The position numbers were made by a program, and so were the translations under genes. The notes under the pieces were generated by a model. It saw nothing but the letters and a program-made list of their open reading frames with translations. It was not told the DNA's origin and ran no database searches. A DNA stretch of 36,305 nt, from the NCBI RefSeq assembly GCF_000330505.1, contig NW_004440271.1:9085-45389 (forward strand). Direction: 5' to 3'. Source of the DNA: Entamoeba invadens IP1. Its lineage: Eukaryota; Evosea; Mastigamoebida; Endamoebidae. This document shows, in pieces, positions 1-12,336 of the stretch (the stretch's first letter is position 1; each line of letters starts with the position of its first letter).

Positions 1-68
1 AATAAGATTTGTGGTGTATTTTTATCTTAAAAAATGTAATATAAATCCATAACTCTTAAATTGTAATT

Positions 69-350
69 ATGTCAAAACGCGAGCAGTTGATATCAAAGTT
101 GACGTTCAGTTTGAACTCACGGACAGTAATGAGATCGTCCTCAATGAGGCCAAATGGAGTTACTGCTGAAGTGGAAAGACCACCAGCTCGAAATTCCACA
201 TTCACGTTTGGCCAAAATGGGGGGTTTGATGATGACTATGTCGATGATGAAATACTTTCTATTCTAAATAAGACAGCACCAAAGAATGATTATGTTATAG
301 TTGGTGTTGATTTGGTGGTAACGTCGTTCAACAATAGAAATAAATGTTAA
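69..350 (+). CDS. Small orphan protein, 93 aa
   Basis: ATG-initiated frame of 93 codons whose base composition is clearly richer in G and C than the AT-rich DNA around it, which suggests real coding. The product is hydrophilic: a basic, Ser/Arg-rich N-terminal third, then an acidic patch (DDDYVDDE, about residues 54-61) and a short hydrophobic stretch near the C-terminus. No signal peptide, membrane helix or family motif was recognised. It lies only 68 bases from the window edge, so it could also be the last exon of a gene extending to the left, although the bases just upstream are AT-rich and carry no obvious acceptor. Function unknown. Confidence 0.5.
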   Translation: MSKREQLISKLTFSLNSRTVMRSSSMRPNGVTAEVERPPARNSTFTFGQNGGFDDDYVDDEILSILNKTAPKNDYVIVGVDLVVTSFNNRNKC

Positions 351-1704
351 ATTATTGTACTTATTATTTTTGATAGTTATTAATTTGTTAAGTAAATAAT
401 AAGTAAAATAATTACATTTAATTAATAATTAATTATTAATCAATTAATGTATTTTTTTATTATAAATATAAACAATAACAAGTAATAACATATAACAATA
501 ACATTTTTTATTATATTATTAAATTTTAATTAAATAGTTAATATAATTATAGTATGATATTATTTGTGTCATTTTGAAAAATAATTTGAATTATCAAGGA
601 AGTTTTTTTACATTAATATTTTAAATTATAATAATAATAATAAACAATTTTTATTTTTTACAATAAAAATCATAGAAAAATGCTATGTTTCAATAATATA
701 TAAACCATAATATATAGATTTTAACAAATTAATTTGTTTTTATAATAAACGGTTAAATCAAGTATAATATTATATAGTAATCAAACTATAGTTATTCTAT
801 TTTATAATCCAAGTATGACAAGTATGATTTGCCTCTTCTCGTAACTATTTTTCATCAATAATTGCCTCCCAAAAATTGATTTTGTTTTGATGAAATATAT
901 TTTTAAATAGTAATACCCATTCATTTGGTTAAAACGGAGCAAATAACTGCAAGTTTGTTAAAAATATTAAATACAAACTCTTTTTTGGTTCGTAAACAAG
1001 ATTTTGTTTTTATAGTTAAAAAATATAATAAAAACAAAATATCCAAAAATATTTGGTACACAATAATATTCAATTTTTTCAAAAAATAGATTGCTTCTGT
1101 AGAGAATTTTTATTTACGAAAAAAATCCAATTGTGGCGCAATTATTGGCTTAAACAAAACTCCATTCGCAAGATCAATGCATCATCAATTTATTATTTAT
1201 TATTTTTCTTGTTTTTCCTTAAAAACTTCCATTCAGTTTTAATAATATAATAATAAGATTTAACAATGTATCCATACAATTCGAAAATAATGGTCAAATT
1301 AATTCATTGAATATTATTATTTTTTTTAATTTTATTATCGGTGCATTTGAGATTAATTATTACCAATTTGTGTAAAAACGAGTTTAAAAAACACCAAGAA
1401 TTGATAAATTATCATACAAAGTTGTATTTTGCTTCGACTCTCCAAACACAAAATTCAAGTCAATCTAAATATCGTTCAACTATCTTCATAGTCCCGATTT
1501 AATTAGATAAATCAATTTAATAATATATTAATATTTTATCAACTTTTGGTTTAAAATATAATTAATCCCCCTCTCTACTATTTTTACAATTAACAAACCA
1601 TGATGAATCATAATCAATATTATTACATTTTCCCTTCACTTTTAAAATGAAGTGTTTATCTTTGGTTTCTAGAATTCGTTTTTCAACTCAAAATTGATTT
1701 AACA
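351..1704. other. Intergenic, AT-rich, with a frame-shifted open stretch
   Basis: About 1.35 kb without a convincing gene. Most of it is extremely AT-rich. From 907 to 1086 one forward frame is open for 60 codons; from just before 1053 to 1250 a second, shifted frame is open for about 70 codons. Neither has a good ATG, and the hydrophobic Lys/Asn/Phe-rich translations match nothing I recognise. They may be a decayed gene. The last 150 bases should hold the promoter of the kinase gene; I do not see a clear match to the Entamoeba TATA-like element there. Confidence 0.5.
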
Positions 1705-4700
1705 ATGGTTTTGTCCTTGCTTCTCTTGTTATTCCAATTACTCATCTCATCAACAAAGGGAGATATGGTTTGCATCCCAATTGGAAATGACTGTTTGAGT
1801 GGTTTTGATATTACTGAGAATTCATATCGTTTGATTTACATTGTTAACATTTTAATTAACAACAGACTGATAAATAGAAGTAAGGCAATGCACTCACATT
1901 CACATCACTTCCAATTTTTTATTCGATGAAAATTGTGGAACGATCTTTGTAGACTCTCCAATTTTAGTAATCAAAAAGTCGGGGGTTCTTATCACAGTGA
2001 GTGAGAACTCATTTATTGTTGATGGGGGGCTTCAAATTGAAGATAATTTGGCAGTGATAATCAAGGGGTATGTCAACATTGAAAAATATAAAGTGTTGGT
2101 TGTACCACAAACAGCGACAATTCAACTGGATGAAGATTACACTCCAACAACCATGTTTTTATTGTATTTCAATTTGATAATGAATAGAAAAATGACAATA
2201 ACAAAAGGATTAAACGTTTATAAAAATACAACAGTGAATGGAAGGCTTAATGTGAATTCTTTTGAAATGATTAATGCTCGATTAATGGTGACAGGGTCTA
2301 TTATTGCGGATCAATTTAATTTGAGTGGAGGTGAATTATACATTGAAGGTGATGGTATTGTAGAAGTACTTGATTATTGTAATATAAAGCAAACAGAATG
2401 TGCAACAAACATGGACACAACACTTTCAGTAAAGTATTTAACTTTACTGGATGGTACTGGATTCCAGAATTATGGGAGTGTTGAAGCCACAACACTTGAT
2501 ATGAACGGAACTTCAAAATTCAACAATTACAACTCTTTGGTTATCAACACTAGATTTAGCACAAGAAATTCATCGATCTACACTCACAACTCTGATAAGC
2601 CCGTGACTATTTATTCAAAAGAAATACATTATACTTGCACAACATCAACATTTCAAGACAGATGTGTTGTATTAGAAACAAATGGTGCTTCCTTGTTAAA
2701 AATAGTCAAAGGAAATACAATCTCATCAACCTTCAACATCTACAATTATGGACAATTGAGTCAAAGGCTTAATGTTAGCACAACTAGCGCCACTTGTGTT
2801 AATCTTATTTCCTTTCGAAACCAATACAATATTGATGTGACTAATCCATCATTGTTTGAACTGAAAAAAATGTCAAACAATAGACTTATTCGAATATGCC
2901 CATCTAGTTTGGAAAACAAAGAAGTGACTTGCCAAATGAACCAAACGTGGTACAGTCCATCAAACAATCCTTTTGGATTCACAGAAATGTACTGTCCTTG
3001 TAATTTAAAAACTGATATTGAGCAGTGCACAATCACTTACACTTTAGATGGAACAAAAAGTCTTACATTTGATGGACCGATACACGCCAGATTCTCTGGA
3101 GATACAGGAAAAGTAGTTTTAAATTCTTTTGTATTTACTGTTGGAGGTACAATGAGAGAAGTATTCGTAACAAACCATTTCTCAGCAGCGACGAACTGTG
3201 GGGCAAGTTTTGAGTTTAATGTGTCTTTAATGAAACAAGTTGGGTCAACAAACGACTACGTTATAAATTCTGTTTGTGATGAAAGAGTGTCAACAATTGA
3301 TATGCAGTACAATCAATACTCTTCATCAACAATTTTGACTATTAATAGCATGTCTTCTTTGGATTTCTATTATTATAATGGATATCACGACTTTGGTGAT
3401 TTCCGGTTTAAGTCTTTGACACAATCTGTTGTTGAATTTTCGTCTCAATTTGGGATCAAACCAGAAGGGTCGGATCCGTGTAAATGTTTGTTGTCAAGTC
3501 TAATTATATTATTGTTTACCATTTGAATAGAAATAGTATTATTAATATTATGGAATAACAGTTAGCTGGAAAATTTGAGAACGGAATTTTAAAATGTGAT
3601 TATTGTTTTAGTGGATCATATATTGAAGGTGGATATTGTTACTCATGTTCTAATCGAGATGGCTGTGAAAGTTGTGATGGTACAAAATGTACACTATGCA
3701 AAACTGGATATTTCTTGACAATTGATAACATTTGTGCTCTTTGCACAACAATCAAAAATTGTACTAATTGTGATAAAAAGACGGGTTTGTGTATTGGAGA
3801 GTGTCTGGACACTTATTATAAAATGGATAGTAAATGTTATTCATGCACAACAAAACCAAATTGCGAAAAATGTAGTACCACAGAAAACAAGTGTTTAATA
3901 TGTACTTCAGATTCTTATCCTTCATCATCTCAATGCTCTTTGTGTAGTACAAAAATAGGGTGCTCTAAATGTAGTCAAACAGAAGACAAATGTACTGTTT
4001 GTAAAAGTGGATATTACCCAAATGGATCTGGATGCACTTTATGCACATCAAATACAATGAACTGCAAAACTACCAACTGTTCCACAACAACTCAAGACTG
4101 TTCAGATTGTAAAGACGGGTATTATTTATCAAATGGTAAATGTCTTTCTTGTTTGAACAACAACTGTGTGGCCGATTCAAGGTACTGCAACTCAATATCT
4201 GGTTACTGCACTTCGTGTATTTCTACTTATTTTCCACAAAACGGAGCTTGTGTTTCTTGTAGTTCTAAGCCAAATTGTAATGTCTGTGATCAAACAAGCG
4301 ATAGATGTACCACTTGTGTAAATGGTTATTATCCAGTTAATAGCGGTTGTTCATCTTGTGCTTCACAAAATTGTCAAACATGTTCGTCTTCAAATGGAAC
4401 GTGTACTTTATGCAAAGAAAATTATTATTTAAGTGGAGCTAAATGTATTCATTGTAATAACAAATATGGGTGTTCGGTATGCAGTCAAAGCGAAGACAAA
4501 TGCATCACATGTAACATGGGTAATTATCCATATAAAGAAACGTGTGTATCATGTTCAGCAAGAAATTGTAAAACTTGTGATCCATCAACTGGAGAATGTT
4601 TGTCGTGTGATATGAACAATTATCTAAACAATGGCGAGTGCATTATGTGTTCATCCACATTCTCCAATTGTTACAAATGTACAAAAAATTTGTGTTTATT

Positions 4701-7700
4701 ATGTTTATCTAATTTGTATTTCCTTGATAATGGAAAGTGTTTGAGTTGCCAGATGAAGGCGAACTGCTCGGAGTGTTCTCCAAGTTCTAATGCATGTACT
4801 GAATGTTACAACGACAATTATCCAAGTGGTTCCAATTGCTTGTTATGTTCACAACAAATGTGTAAAACATGTGACTCAAAAAATGGGAATTGTACATCTT
4901 GTTTGACTGGTTATTTTCTTAACAGTAACAGTAATAAGTGTAATGTCTGTTCATATCAATGTGCGAGCTGTAGTTCGTTAAATACATGCACACTGTGTTA
5001 TTCTGGATATTATTTACAAAATGGCGCGTGTAATTCATGCTCACAAAAATTGAATTGTGAACAATGTAGTACCACAAATAACAAGTGTTCAAGATGTGAA
5101 CCAAAGTATTACCCACTTGAAAATTACTGTTCAACGTGTACTTCAAAAAATTGTTTGGTTTGTGGACAAAGTGATGGTTTGTGTACCTCGTGTCTTGAAA
5201 GATATTATTTGAATAGTTCGAGTTGTAAACTATGTTCAGAGGTACTAACAAATTGTGAAACATGTACTTCAAATATTCAATGCACAAAATGTGAAAATGG
5301 TTATTTTTTGATCAACGGAAAATGTCAAGCTTGTAGCCAAAAGGATAATTGTGATTTGTGTAGTACCGAGCAGAATCTCTGCTTGACTTGTAAATCTTCA
5401 TATTACCCTTCCGGTGTTGGATGCTCGCCATGCATCTCCAAAAATTGTTTATCATGTGATTCTACAAATGGAATGTGTTCATCATGTGTTGATGGAATGG
5501 GTGTTACCGATGGTTCATGTTCTCGTTGTGAAGTTTCCAACTGTTTGAGGTGTTCTGGAAATACTTGTTTGGAATGTTCGAGCAATTACTACATGATGAA
5601 CAACAAATGTTTGAATTGTGATATATCAAATCCAATGCATTGTAATACAAATCAATGTTCAAGTACAGACTCATCTTGTTTATCTTGCCAAATCGGTTAC
5701 TTCTTAACAAACAAAATGTGTGTTTCTTGTTCTCAGAATAACTGTAACACGTGTGACTCATCTAATGGTAATTGTGTGACGTGTTTACCGAATTACTATT
5801 TGAATGGCACTCTTTGTAATAGCTGCTCATCAACAAACCCAATGAATTGTGAGGAAAATAAATGCAGCACAACTTCTTCACTCAAATGTGAAACATGCAA
5901 AATAGGATATTATATCAACAACTTTTCTTGTATATCATGTGATACAAATGGTTGCGCTTCTTGTGATAAAACAACTGGACAGTGCACAAATTGCCCACTT
6001 AATAAGTATTTAAAAGAGGGGAATTGTTTATCTTGTGATGTTACAAATGATCTTAATTGTGAGCCTAACAAATGCTACACAACGGGACAAAAGTGTTATA
6101 TTTGTAAAGAAACATTTTACTTGGAAAATTCCATGTGTAAGACATGTGGAACAAACAATCCCAATCATTGTTTGGATAATTTCTGTGATCCTACAACAGA
6201 AGGACAGTGCATTCTATGTCAAAGTGGATATGTTCTAAAAAATAAGAAATGTGTGAATACCGAGGAATTAATTGAAGGATGTGAACAGGCACTTTCGGAC
6301 ACCTTTTGTGTAAAGTGTAAGTCCCCATATAAATTATTGAACGGGAGTTGTTATCAATTAGAATGTACAAATAAGGATACAATTCAAATCTCATTGGATG
6401 TATCTTGTAGTGCAAATTGTGACAATGGAATATCTCTAATACATCAATGTGGAGGCACCATTTCACATTGTTTTAAGATGTTGTTTACTGGAAATATCGA
6501 GACTTCAAAATGTCTCCAATGTCAAGACAATTACAAGAGTGAAGGTAATCAATGTGTTCCAAATAAACTGAATGGATGTGATTATCTCATTGGAGAAACG
6601 TGTGTGTTACCGTCACTTGGATATTATCTTTTTGATGGCAAAACAAATGAATGTGACAACAGACATTTGTGTAAAGCAATAATCTTACAAGAAAGTGACA
6701 CAATAAAAGAGTCGTTGAACAATAGTACATACAATTTGACATTTAGTTCAACAAAATCAAATGAAATTATTACTATTATAGAAAATTATGAGTGTTCTGA
6801 TGGATTTTCTATGGTTAAAAACGTGGAAGGAAATTTTGTTTGTAATGTAATGGACTCACAATGCAATTCAAGTGGCAACGGATATCAAGGAACCCGTGAG
6901 TGTATATTCTGTAATGGTGGATATTTCATTAAAGAAGGATCTTGTTCATCATGTACACCACATTGTACAAAGTGTGATATTGAAAGGTGTTATTCGTGTG
7001 AATTAAATTACATATTATTAGATGGAATATGTATTGCAAAAAGTGAAATAAAATGTGATCAATCGAGTGTGGAAACTTCACTTTGTATTTCATGTGAAGA
7101 AGGGTATTCGTTTGATGATAAAGGTAGTTGTCAATACAATAACATTGACCCTTTGTGTAGATACAGAATTGATAACAAATGTGTGTTATGTAAAACAAAC
7201 ATGAAAGAAGCTAATGTTTGTAACGATATCATTGAAGACGTCAAAAAGTTGCACCAAAAATCTCTTTTTAATAGCGCAAATGTCACATATAAAACAGAAG
7301 GAGATGTTAATAATTATGCCAATTCATGTCTTATAACGACGCCTTCTGGCTGTGTCAGATGTAAAAATGAGTTTTACATTTCTGGATTTGCATGTTTTCC
7401 ATGTGACTTAAATTGTAAAATATGTGACCCACATCAGTGCATCACTTGTAGTTCACAAACTGCTTTAAAAGAAGGAAAGTGTGTTCCAATCAACGAAGTT
7501 ATGACCAACTGTACTACATTGATGCCACAAAGTATTGGATGCGCAAAATGTAATGATGGGTACTATAGAAATGGATTGATTTGTGAGGAATGTCCAATTG
7601 GGTGTTCGACGTGTAACGACAAAAGTTTATGTTTTTCGTGTGATATTGGATTTTTTAAAACAAGTGCAATGGCTCTTTGTGAATCAGATAACAAATTATT

Positions 7701-9318
7701 AAATTGTGTTAATAAAACTATAACAGGGTGTACTGAATGTGAAAGGGGATATTATCTTGAAAACTCATTTTGTCTTAAATGCTCTGAGTTGTGTTCCACG
7801 TGTAACAACGGGAATACATGTACCTCATGTGCTGATGGATATGTCAAAAATACACTACAAAGTGAATTTACGTGTAAACACTATACAACTATAGACAAGT
7901 GTGTATCTACATCCAACTCACTTTGCTCACAATGTGAGGGAAAATATCGGCTTGGTGATGATGGTCTTTCTTGTGTGGATATGAGCAAATTGATCATCAT
8001 AATCCCAACAATATCTGTGATAGTTATCTTCATTATAATAATTGTCATAGTAGTAATAATAACGCTTGTTGTTCTCCACAAAAAGGAGAGCGAGGAAAAG
8101 ATGAAAGACATTTGCACATTTCAAATGAACCGAAGTAATGTAAATTTTTCAAATGAAATTGGATCACATATAGTAGCTAATAAACAGTATTTGTCTTTTA
8201 GTGAAGATTTGGAGCAAATAAAAGTGAACGAAGAAACAAAAGAAATTTTGTGTATTGGAAACACGGGAAAAGATCGTGTTAAAATACAAATTAGTTCCAA
8301 AGAGGATAGCGATAAATACACAATACGAACAAACCCAAATTTAATCACTTTAAAAAAGGGAGAGGCGTGCGAATTTGAAATATTCATAACACCACTGTGT
8401 ACATTTAAAATTGAAGACCAACTTAAAGTGATTTCTCTCGTAATGAAAACAGGAGAAAAGTTCACAGAAGACATCAAAATGAAAATCGAAACTGAAATGT
8501 CGACACGACTTGATCCAGATGAGTTACAAGATATCAAAGCAATAGGGGAAGGTTCCTTTGGGGTTGTGTATTTGGGAGAATATAGAGAGAACCAGGTGGC
8601 TATTAAGAAGATGAAACACTTAGAAAATGATGATGGTCTTATTGAATTTGAGAAGGAAGTTGCTATGTTGGACAAATTTAGAAGTGATTATATCGTCCAC
8701 TTCTATGGAGCTGTGTTCATTCCAAATAAAGTGTGTTTGGTCACTGAATTTGCTGAATTTGGAAGTTTAGCTGATTTAATGAAAAAGCGAAGGAAGAATG
8801 CAGTCACATCAAGACTTAAAATTAAGTTCATGTTGGACGGTGCAAAAGGATTGTTTTATTTACATGAGAACGGGATACTACACAGAGACGTTAAACCAGA
8901 CAATATTTTAATTGTTTCACTCAATGAAGGAGTGTTAGCGAATGGCAAACTAACAGACTTTGGGTCGTCGAGGAACGTGAATATGTTGATGACTAACATG
9001 ACTTTCACGAAAGGAATTGGATCTCCTGTGTATATGGCGCCGGAAGTCCTGAAACAAGAGAAGTACAAAAAACCGGCCGATGTGTATTCATTTGCAATTA
9101 CTATGTATGAATGCTTTGCGTGGAGATGTGCATACGTCGATTTGGCATTTAAATTTCCATGGAAGATAGCTGAATTTGTTGTGGGTGGACATCGGTTAGA
9201 TAAGCCTAATGATGTCGATGAAAAAGTGTACAATCTTATTACGTTGTGTTGGTCACAACATCAACTAGAGAGATTAGAAATTGGGGATGTTGTGAATAAG
9301 CTTCAAAAACTTTATTAA
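1705..9318 (+). CDS. Receptor-type transmembrane kinase (TMK), 3 exons
   Basis: Join of 1705-1828, 1878-3485 and 3566-9318, giving about 2494 residues in one frame. Domains: a signal peptide (residues 1-19, Leu-rich); a low-Cys region to about residue 580 with short beta-strand-like repeats; a very long CXXC-rich ectodomain to about 2048, built of units of the kind seen in furin-like repeats and Giardia surface proteins; one membrane helix at about 2053-2079; a beta-rich cytoplasmic segment at about 2090-2220; then a kinase. The kinase is complete: glycine loop GEGSFG (from 2238), VAIKK lysine 2258, HRDVKPDN (Asp2352, Asn2357), DFG (Asp2375) and APE (from 2402). The family in Entamoeba is large and is thought to act at the surface; the ligand is unknown. 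The kinase looks tyrosine-kinase-like in type and should be active. Both introns have GTTTG donors and TAG acceptors and both junctions keep the phase. Confidence 0.93.
1829..1877 (+). other. Intron 1 of the transmembrane kinase gene (49 bp)
   Basis: Begins GTTTGATT and ends AAATAG. Unspliced, the first reading frame stops at 1929. Removing these 49 bases joins codon 41 (Tyr) through a split Gln codon to a frame open to 3485, linking the signal peptide to the low-Cys ectodomain. The AT-rich sequence and 49-bp length are typical of Entamoeba introns. Confidence 0.85.
3486..3565 (+). other. Intron 2 of the transmembrane kinase gene (80 bp)
   Basis: Begins GTTTGTTG, the consensus Entamoeba donor, and ends GTTAG. 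It contains in-frame stops at 3524 and 3556. Splicing makes a split TCT codon and joins ...DPCK to SGKFENG, running straight into the first CXXC repeats. Another TAG at 3530 is available, but the frame after it meets the TAA at 3556. Confidence 0.85.
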
Positions 9319-9459
9319 AAGATATGTTTATTTTATTTTAAAGTTGTATATCTATTTAGAAAGAAATGTACTTTATAATAATTCGAAATATCTATTTTGT
9401 AACACAATAAGTGATAATAAACAATAGATTAATAACATTTGAAAGTCATCTGTAGATTT

Positions 9460-10794
9460 TCATTGTTGTCTACTTATGGGTTCAATTTGTTTTCGAGTAG
9501 ACAGTGGACAGTTGATAAAACAGTTATTTCCAACATATTCGACATGTTCGCCACCCTTTATTGAAGACAATGATAGACAATGAGAAAAACATTCTGAGCC
9601 AATTCGTGTTATTCCCAATGGAATTTGAATTTCGGATAGCATGTAACACTTAGAGAAACATTCTGAATAGAGTGAATTTATAGAAGATGGTATGTTGAAT
9701 GCAGAAAGAGAAGTGCAAGCATAAAAACATCCACATCCCAACAGTTTTGTGTTGTCTGGTATTAAGACTTCTGTCAAATTAAAACACTCTGCAAAGCACT
9801 CTGATCCAATATAAATAACTTGTTTTGGGATTTCAATGTTTTCTAATGAATTGCATTTAGTGAAAGCATGATCGTTTATTGAAGTCAATCCACTTGGAAA
9901 TACAACTTTTGAAAGAGACGTACAACCAAAGAATGTTTCGCTAGAGATGTCTTTTAATTTCTCTGGAAGTTCAATTTCCTTTAGTTCGCAACACTTTTGA
10001 AAACAGCCATTACCAATTTTTGTAACTGAATTTGGTATCTCAATTTTGGATATTGAAGTACATTTCGCAAAACAGAAGGAGCCTATTGATACAAGAGAAG
10101 TATTTAATTTGACGTTTTGGAGAGAAGTGCACCAGAAGAAACATTGCGAAGGCAAACTCAACACTCTTTCTGGAATATTGATTTCTAACAAATTAATACA
10201 ATGTGAAAAGGAAGAAATTCCAAGTTCATATAAACACTCAGACAACTCGACTTTTTCAAGTGAAACACAACGAGTGAAACTTTGCTTTCCCAATTTAGAA
10301 AAATTGTGAGGTAATTTTATTGAACTTAAAAGACGACACCCATAAAAACACCCCTTTCCAATTGAAGTCAAAGAGGCTGGAAGGTTGACGTTCTCGATGT
10401 ATGGACAGAGCCAGAAACACTCTTTGTCGATTTTGTTGATCACTTCTGGAACTTTGCTTCCGTACATCTCGCGGTCATTTTTAGTGAATTTGACGTTTTT
10501 GAAAAGTGTCTTTTTGTCGGTGTTACAGTAGTGTGCAAAGTCGACTTCATACCAAATGACTCTACAAAAGAAGTTTTCATTCAAGAAGTGATCGTCTGTC
10601 TTTTTATATATGTGTAATGTTTCCAAACGTGAGAAATACTTTCTTGTTTTCTGATTCAGAGGTATTGGATTGTAATGGAATTTGTCCATGTTTTCTCTGA
10701 ACTTTCTGCGCACAAAAGAGAGATGAACAAAGTCGTCGACCGTAACAAAGTATTTTGAGACAACCATGATATTAAAGGTGTCCAGTGACGACAT
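9460..10794 (-). CDS. BspA-like leucine-rich-repeat protein, 444 aa
   Basis: The frame extends to 10848 only with a TTG codon; the first ATG is at 10794 and gives a start (MSSLDTFNIMVVSKYF) typical of the Entamoeba BspA-like family. After an N-terminal region of about 105 residues come roughly 13 repeats of 23 residues with the pattern IxxxCFxxCxxLxxIxIPxxxxxI, the LRR_5/TpLRR type. This family is very expanded in Entamoeba and Trichomonas, and some members are on the surface although they lack signal peptides. This one has no signal peptide, no membrane helix and no C-terminal CAAX box (it ends ISRQQ), so its location is open. It is convergent with the kinase gene, 141 bases away. Confidence 0.92.
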   Translation of the reverse strand: MSSLDTFNIMVVSKYFVTVDDFVHLSFVRRKFRENMDKFHYNPIPLNQKTRKYFSRLETLHIYKKTDDHFLNENFFCRVIWYEVDFAHYCNTDKKTLFKNVKFTKNDREMYGSKVPEVINKIDKECFWLCPYIENVNLPASLTSIGKGCFYGCRLLSSIKLPHNFSKLGKQSFTRCVSLEKVELSECLYELGISSFSHCINLLEINIPERVLSLPSQCFFWCTSLQNVKLNTSLVSIGSFCFAKCTSISKIEIPNSVTKIGNGCFQKCCELKEIELPEKLKDISSETFFGCTSLSKVVFPSGLTSINDHAFTKCNSLENIEIPKQVIYIGSECFAECFNLTEVLIPDNTKLLGCGCFYACTSLSAFNIPSSINSLYSECFSKCYMLSEIQIPLGITRIGSECFSHCLSLSSIKGGEHVEYVGNNCFINCPLSTRKQIEPISRQQ

Positions 10795-11088
10795 AATTTG
10801 AATGGCACGAATGTTTTCATTTCTTTTGAATACGCAGTTAGAGGTCAAAGCGCCAAAAGTAATAATTATTTCTTCTTTTATTTTAATTTCCTCGAGTCAC
10901 CACAAATCCCATCAAAATGACTTTCGAAAAACGCATGCCAACAAAAAACTTCAAATTTATCTTTAATACCATGAACAAATCCCCTCATTTCCATACGAAA
11001 ATACATTCAACGAGAAACTCAATAAACAAATCTAATAATTAAATTACCCAATTTTGCATGAAGAAAACTATTATAGACTCTCCTCAAC

Positions 11089-12336
11089 TTATTGATTCTG
11101 TGAATATCCGTCTTGTGTGAACCCTTGCAACTCATAATATTGTTGGTAATTTGCCGGCATCACCATTCTCGGGTGTTGCACGTAACTGATTTGTCCATTT
11201 GGTAGCACGACCTGATACACCTCATTTTGTACACCGGGCAAGTAGTCCATTTGTAGTATCTGTGTCTTCAGCTGGTCGTCGACTTGTTGTATCTGTTGAT
11301 TGATATTTTGTTGCTGCATTCCCTGCATATTTTGGATATTGACGCTTTGCATTGGCATAGTCTGGATTTGTCCTGCATACATTCCGTTACTCTCCAAAGG
11401 CATAGTAAATTGGTCTTTTTGTCTCTCATACAAAGCAGAAGTCGTCTTCTCTGTTTTCTCCTTCTTCTCCTTTTTAGTCTTTTTATCATCTCCTTTGTCG
11501 ACTTTCTCTTTCTCACTCTTCTCCTTCTTTTCTTCTAATTTTGGTGAGGAGGCTTGGTCCGGCGTCTTCATCCCATTTCCAGAATTCCGCCCTTTCCCTA
11601 TCCCAAGTATCATCTTCCGCGTCGCGATGTCGAGTTTGTCGATCGAGTAACGGAGCCCCTCACGAGTGAAGTACCTGTAATTCTCATAGATGAACTTCAC
11701 AACAGCTTCCGTCGAGTTCAATGACATCTCCCGTAATAAACACCCAACGCCTAGTTGTACAAACCGCTCACTCGACTTCACACACGTCGACGATATCGAG
11801 AAACACTTCTCTTCCTCCGTGTTCGCAAAGTTGACGTAGATCACACAACACGCACGCATCCGCCAGATCTTCCCGGAATCCTTCCACGTGAAGACTCGCG
11901 CCGCGACGTCGTCGTGCGAGCGCAGAAGTTGCGTGACGACTTTATTTGCGAGCGCGTCGCAGATCATCCAGTCGTTGATGTCGTTGTCAAAGATACGCTC
12001 GAAGTCTGCTAAATGTGCTGAATTGAAGGCGGGAATGTTCTTCGAGAGTGTTAATATCCCAATGCGCTTCTCTTCCGGGGAATGGAGTGCTAAAAAGCGG
12101 TAGCCAAAATAGATCTGCATTTGTGGAGGAAAGTGTTGTAATGTTGAGGTGTAAAAGGAGTCAAAAAGGGTTTGAATTTGTGCCGATTTAAGACCATATA
12201 ATGTCGCTGTTTTAGCTTGCGAATTTTGAAGTAACAAATTCTGAAGAGAGGTTATCACCGTGTTGTGGGGAACACACATTAATTTGCCACCAATCCGTAC
12301 TAAACAAAAGTCAGTGTTGGGCACTGGTGTTTGCAT
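11089..12336 (-). CDS. AlkD-like DNA alkylation repair protein with extra tail, 415 aa
   Basis: Residues about 40-245 resemble the HEAT-like-repeat DNA glycosylase AlkD, which removes positively charged N3- and N7-alkylated purines. Positions matching Bacillus cereus AlkD Trp109, Asp113 and Arg148 appear kept as Trp123, Asp127 (DWMICDAL) and Arg161 (WRMRACC). The position matching Trp187, in the IGWxLRE motif, is Cys199 (VGCLLREM). After the fold comes a Lys/Glu-rich stretch (about 268-300) and then a Gln/Met-rich tail (about 325-415), neither found in bacterial AlkD; the first could contact DNA or act as a nuclear signal. The DNA for the fold, about 11640-12100, is markedly GC-richer than the window average. 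Family assignment is from motif alignment by eye; activity is inferred. Confidence 0.8.
   Translation of the reverse strand: MQTPVPNTDFCLVRIGGKLMCVPHNTVITSLQNLLLQNSQAKTATLYGLKSAQIQTLFDSFYTSTLQHFPPQMQIYFGYRFLALHSPEEKRIGILTLSKNIPAFNSAHLADFERIFDNDINDWMICDALANKVVTQLLRSHDDVAARVFTWKDSGKIWRMRACCVIYVNFANTEEEKCFSISSTCVKSSERFVQLGVGCLLREMSLNSTEAVVKFIYENYRYFTREGLRYSIDKLDIATRKMILGIGKGRNSGNGMKTPDQASSPKLEEKKEKSEKEKVDKGDDKKTKKEKKEKTEKTTSALYERQKDQFTMPLESNGMYAGQIQTMPMQSVNIQNMQGMQQQNINQQIQQVDDQLKTQILQMDYLPGVQNEVYQVVLPNGQISYVQHPRMVMPANYQQYYELQGFTQDGYSQNQ

Noticed and set aside
8121..8675. Minus-strand frame of 184 codons
   Set aside because: Antisense to the juxtamembrane and kinase region, where the sense strand carries conserved motifs.
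10795..10848. N-terminal extension of the LRR protein
   Set aside because: It needs a TTG start; no ATG exists upstream before an in-frame stop, and the family start lies at 10794.
11755..12103. Plus-strand frames in the GC-rich part of the AlkD-like gene
   Set aside because: GC-rich DNA has few stops on either strand; the minus strand encodes the recognisable fold.
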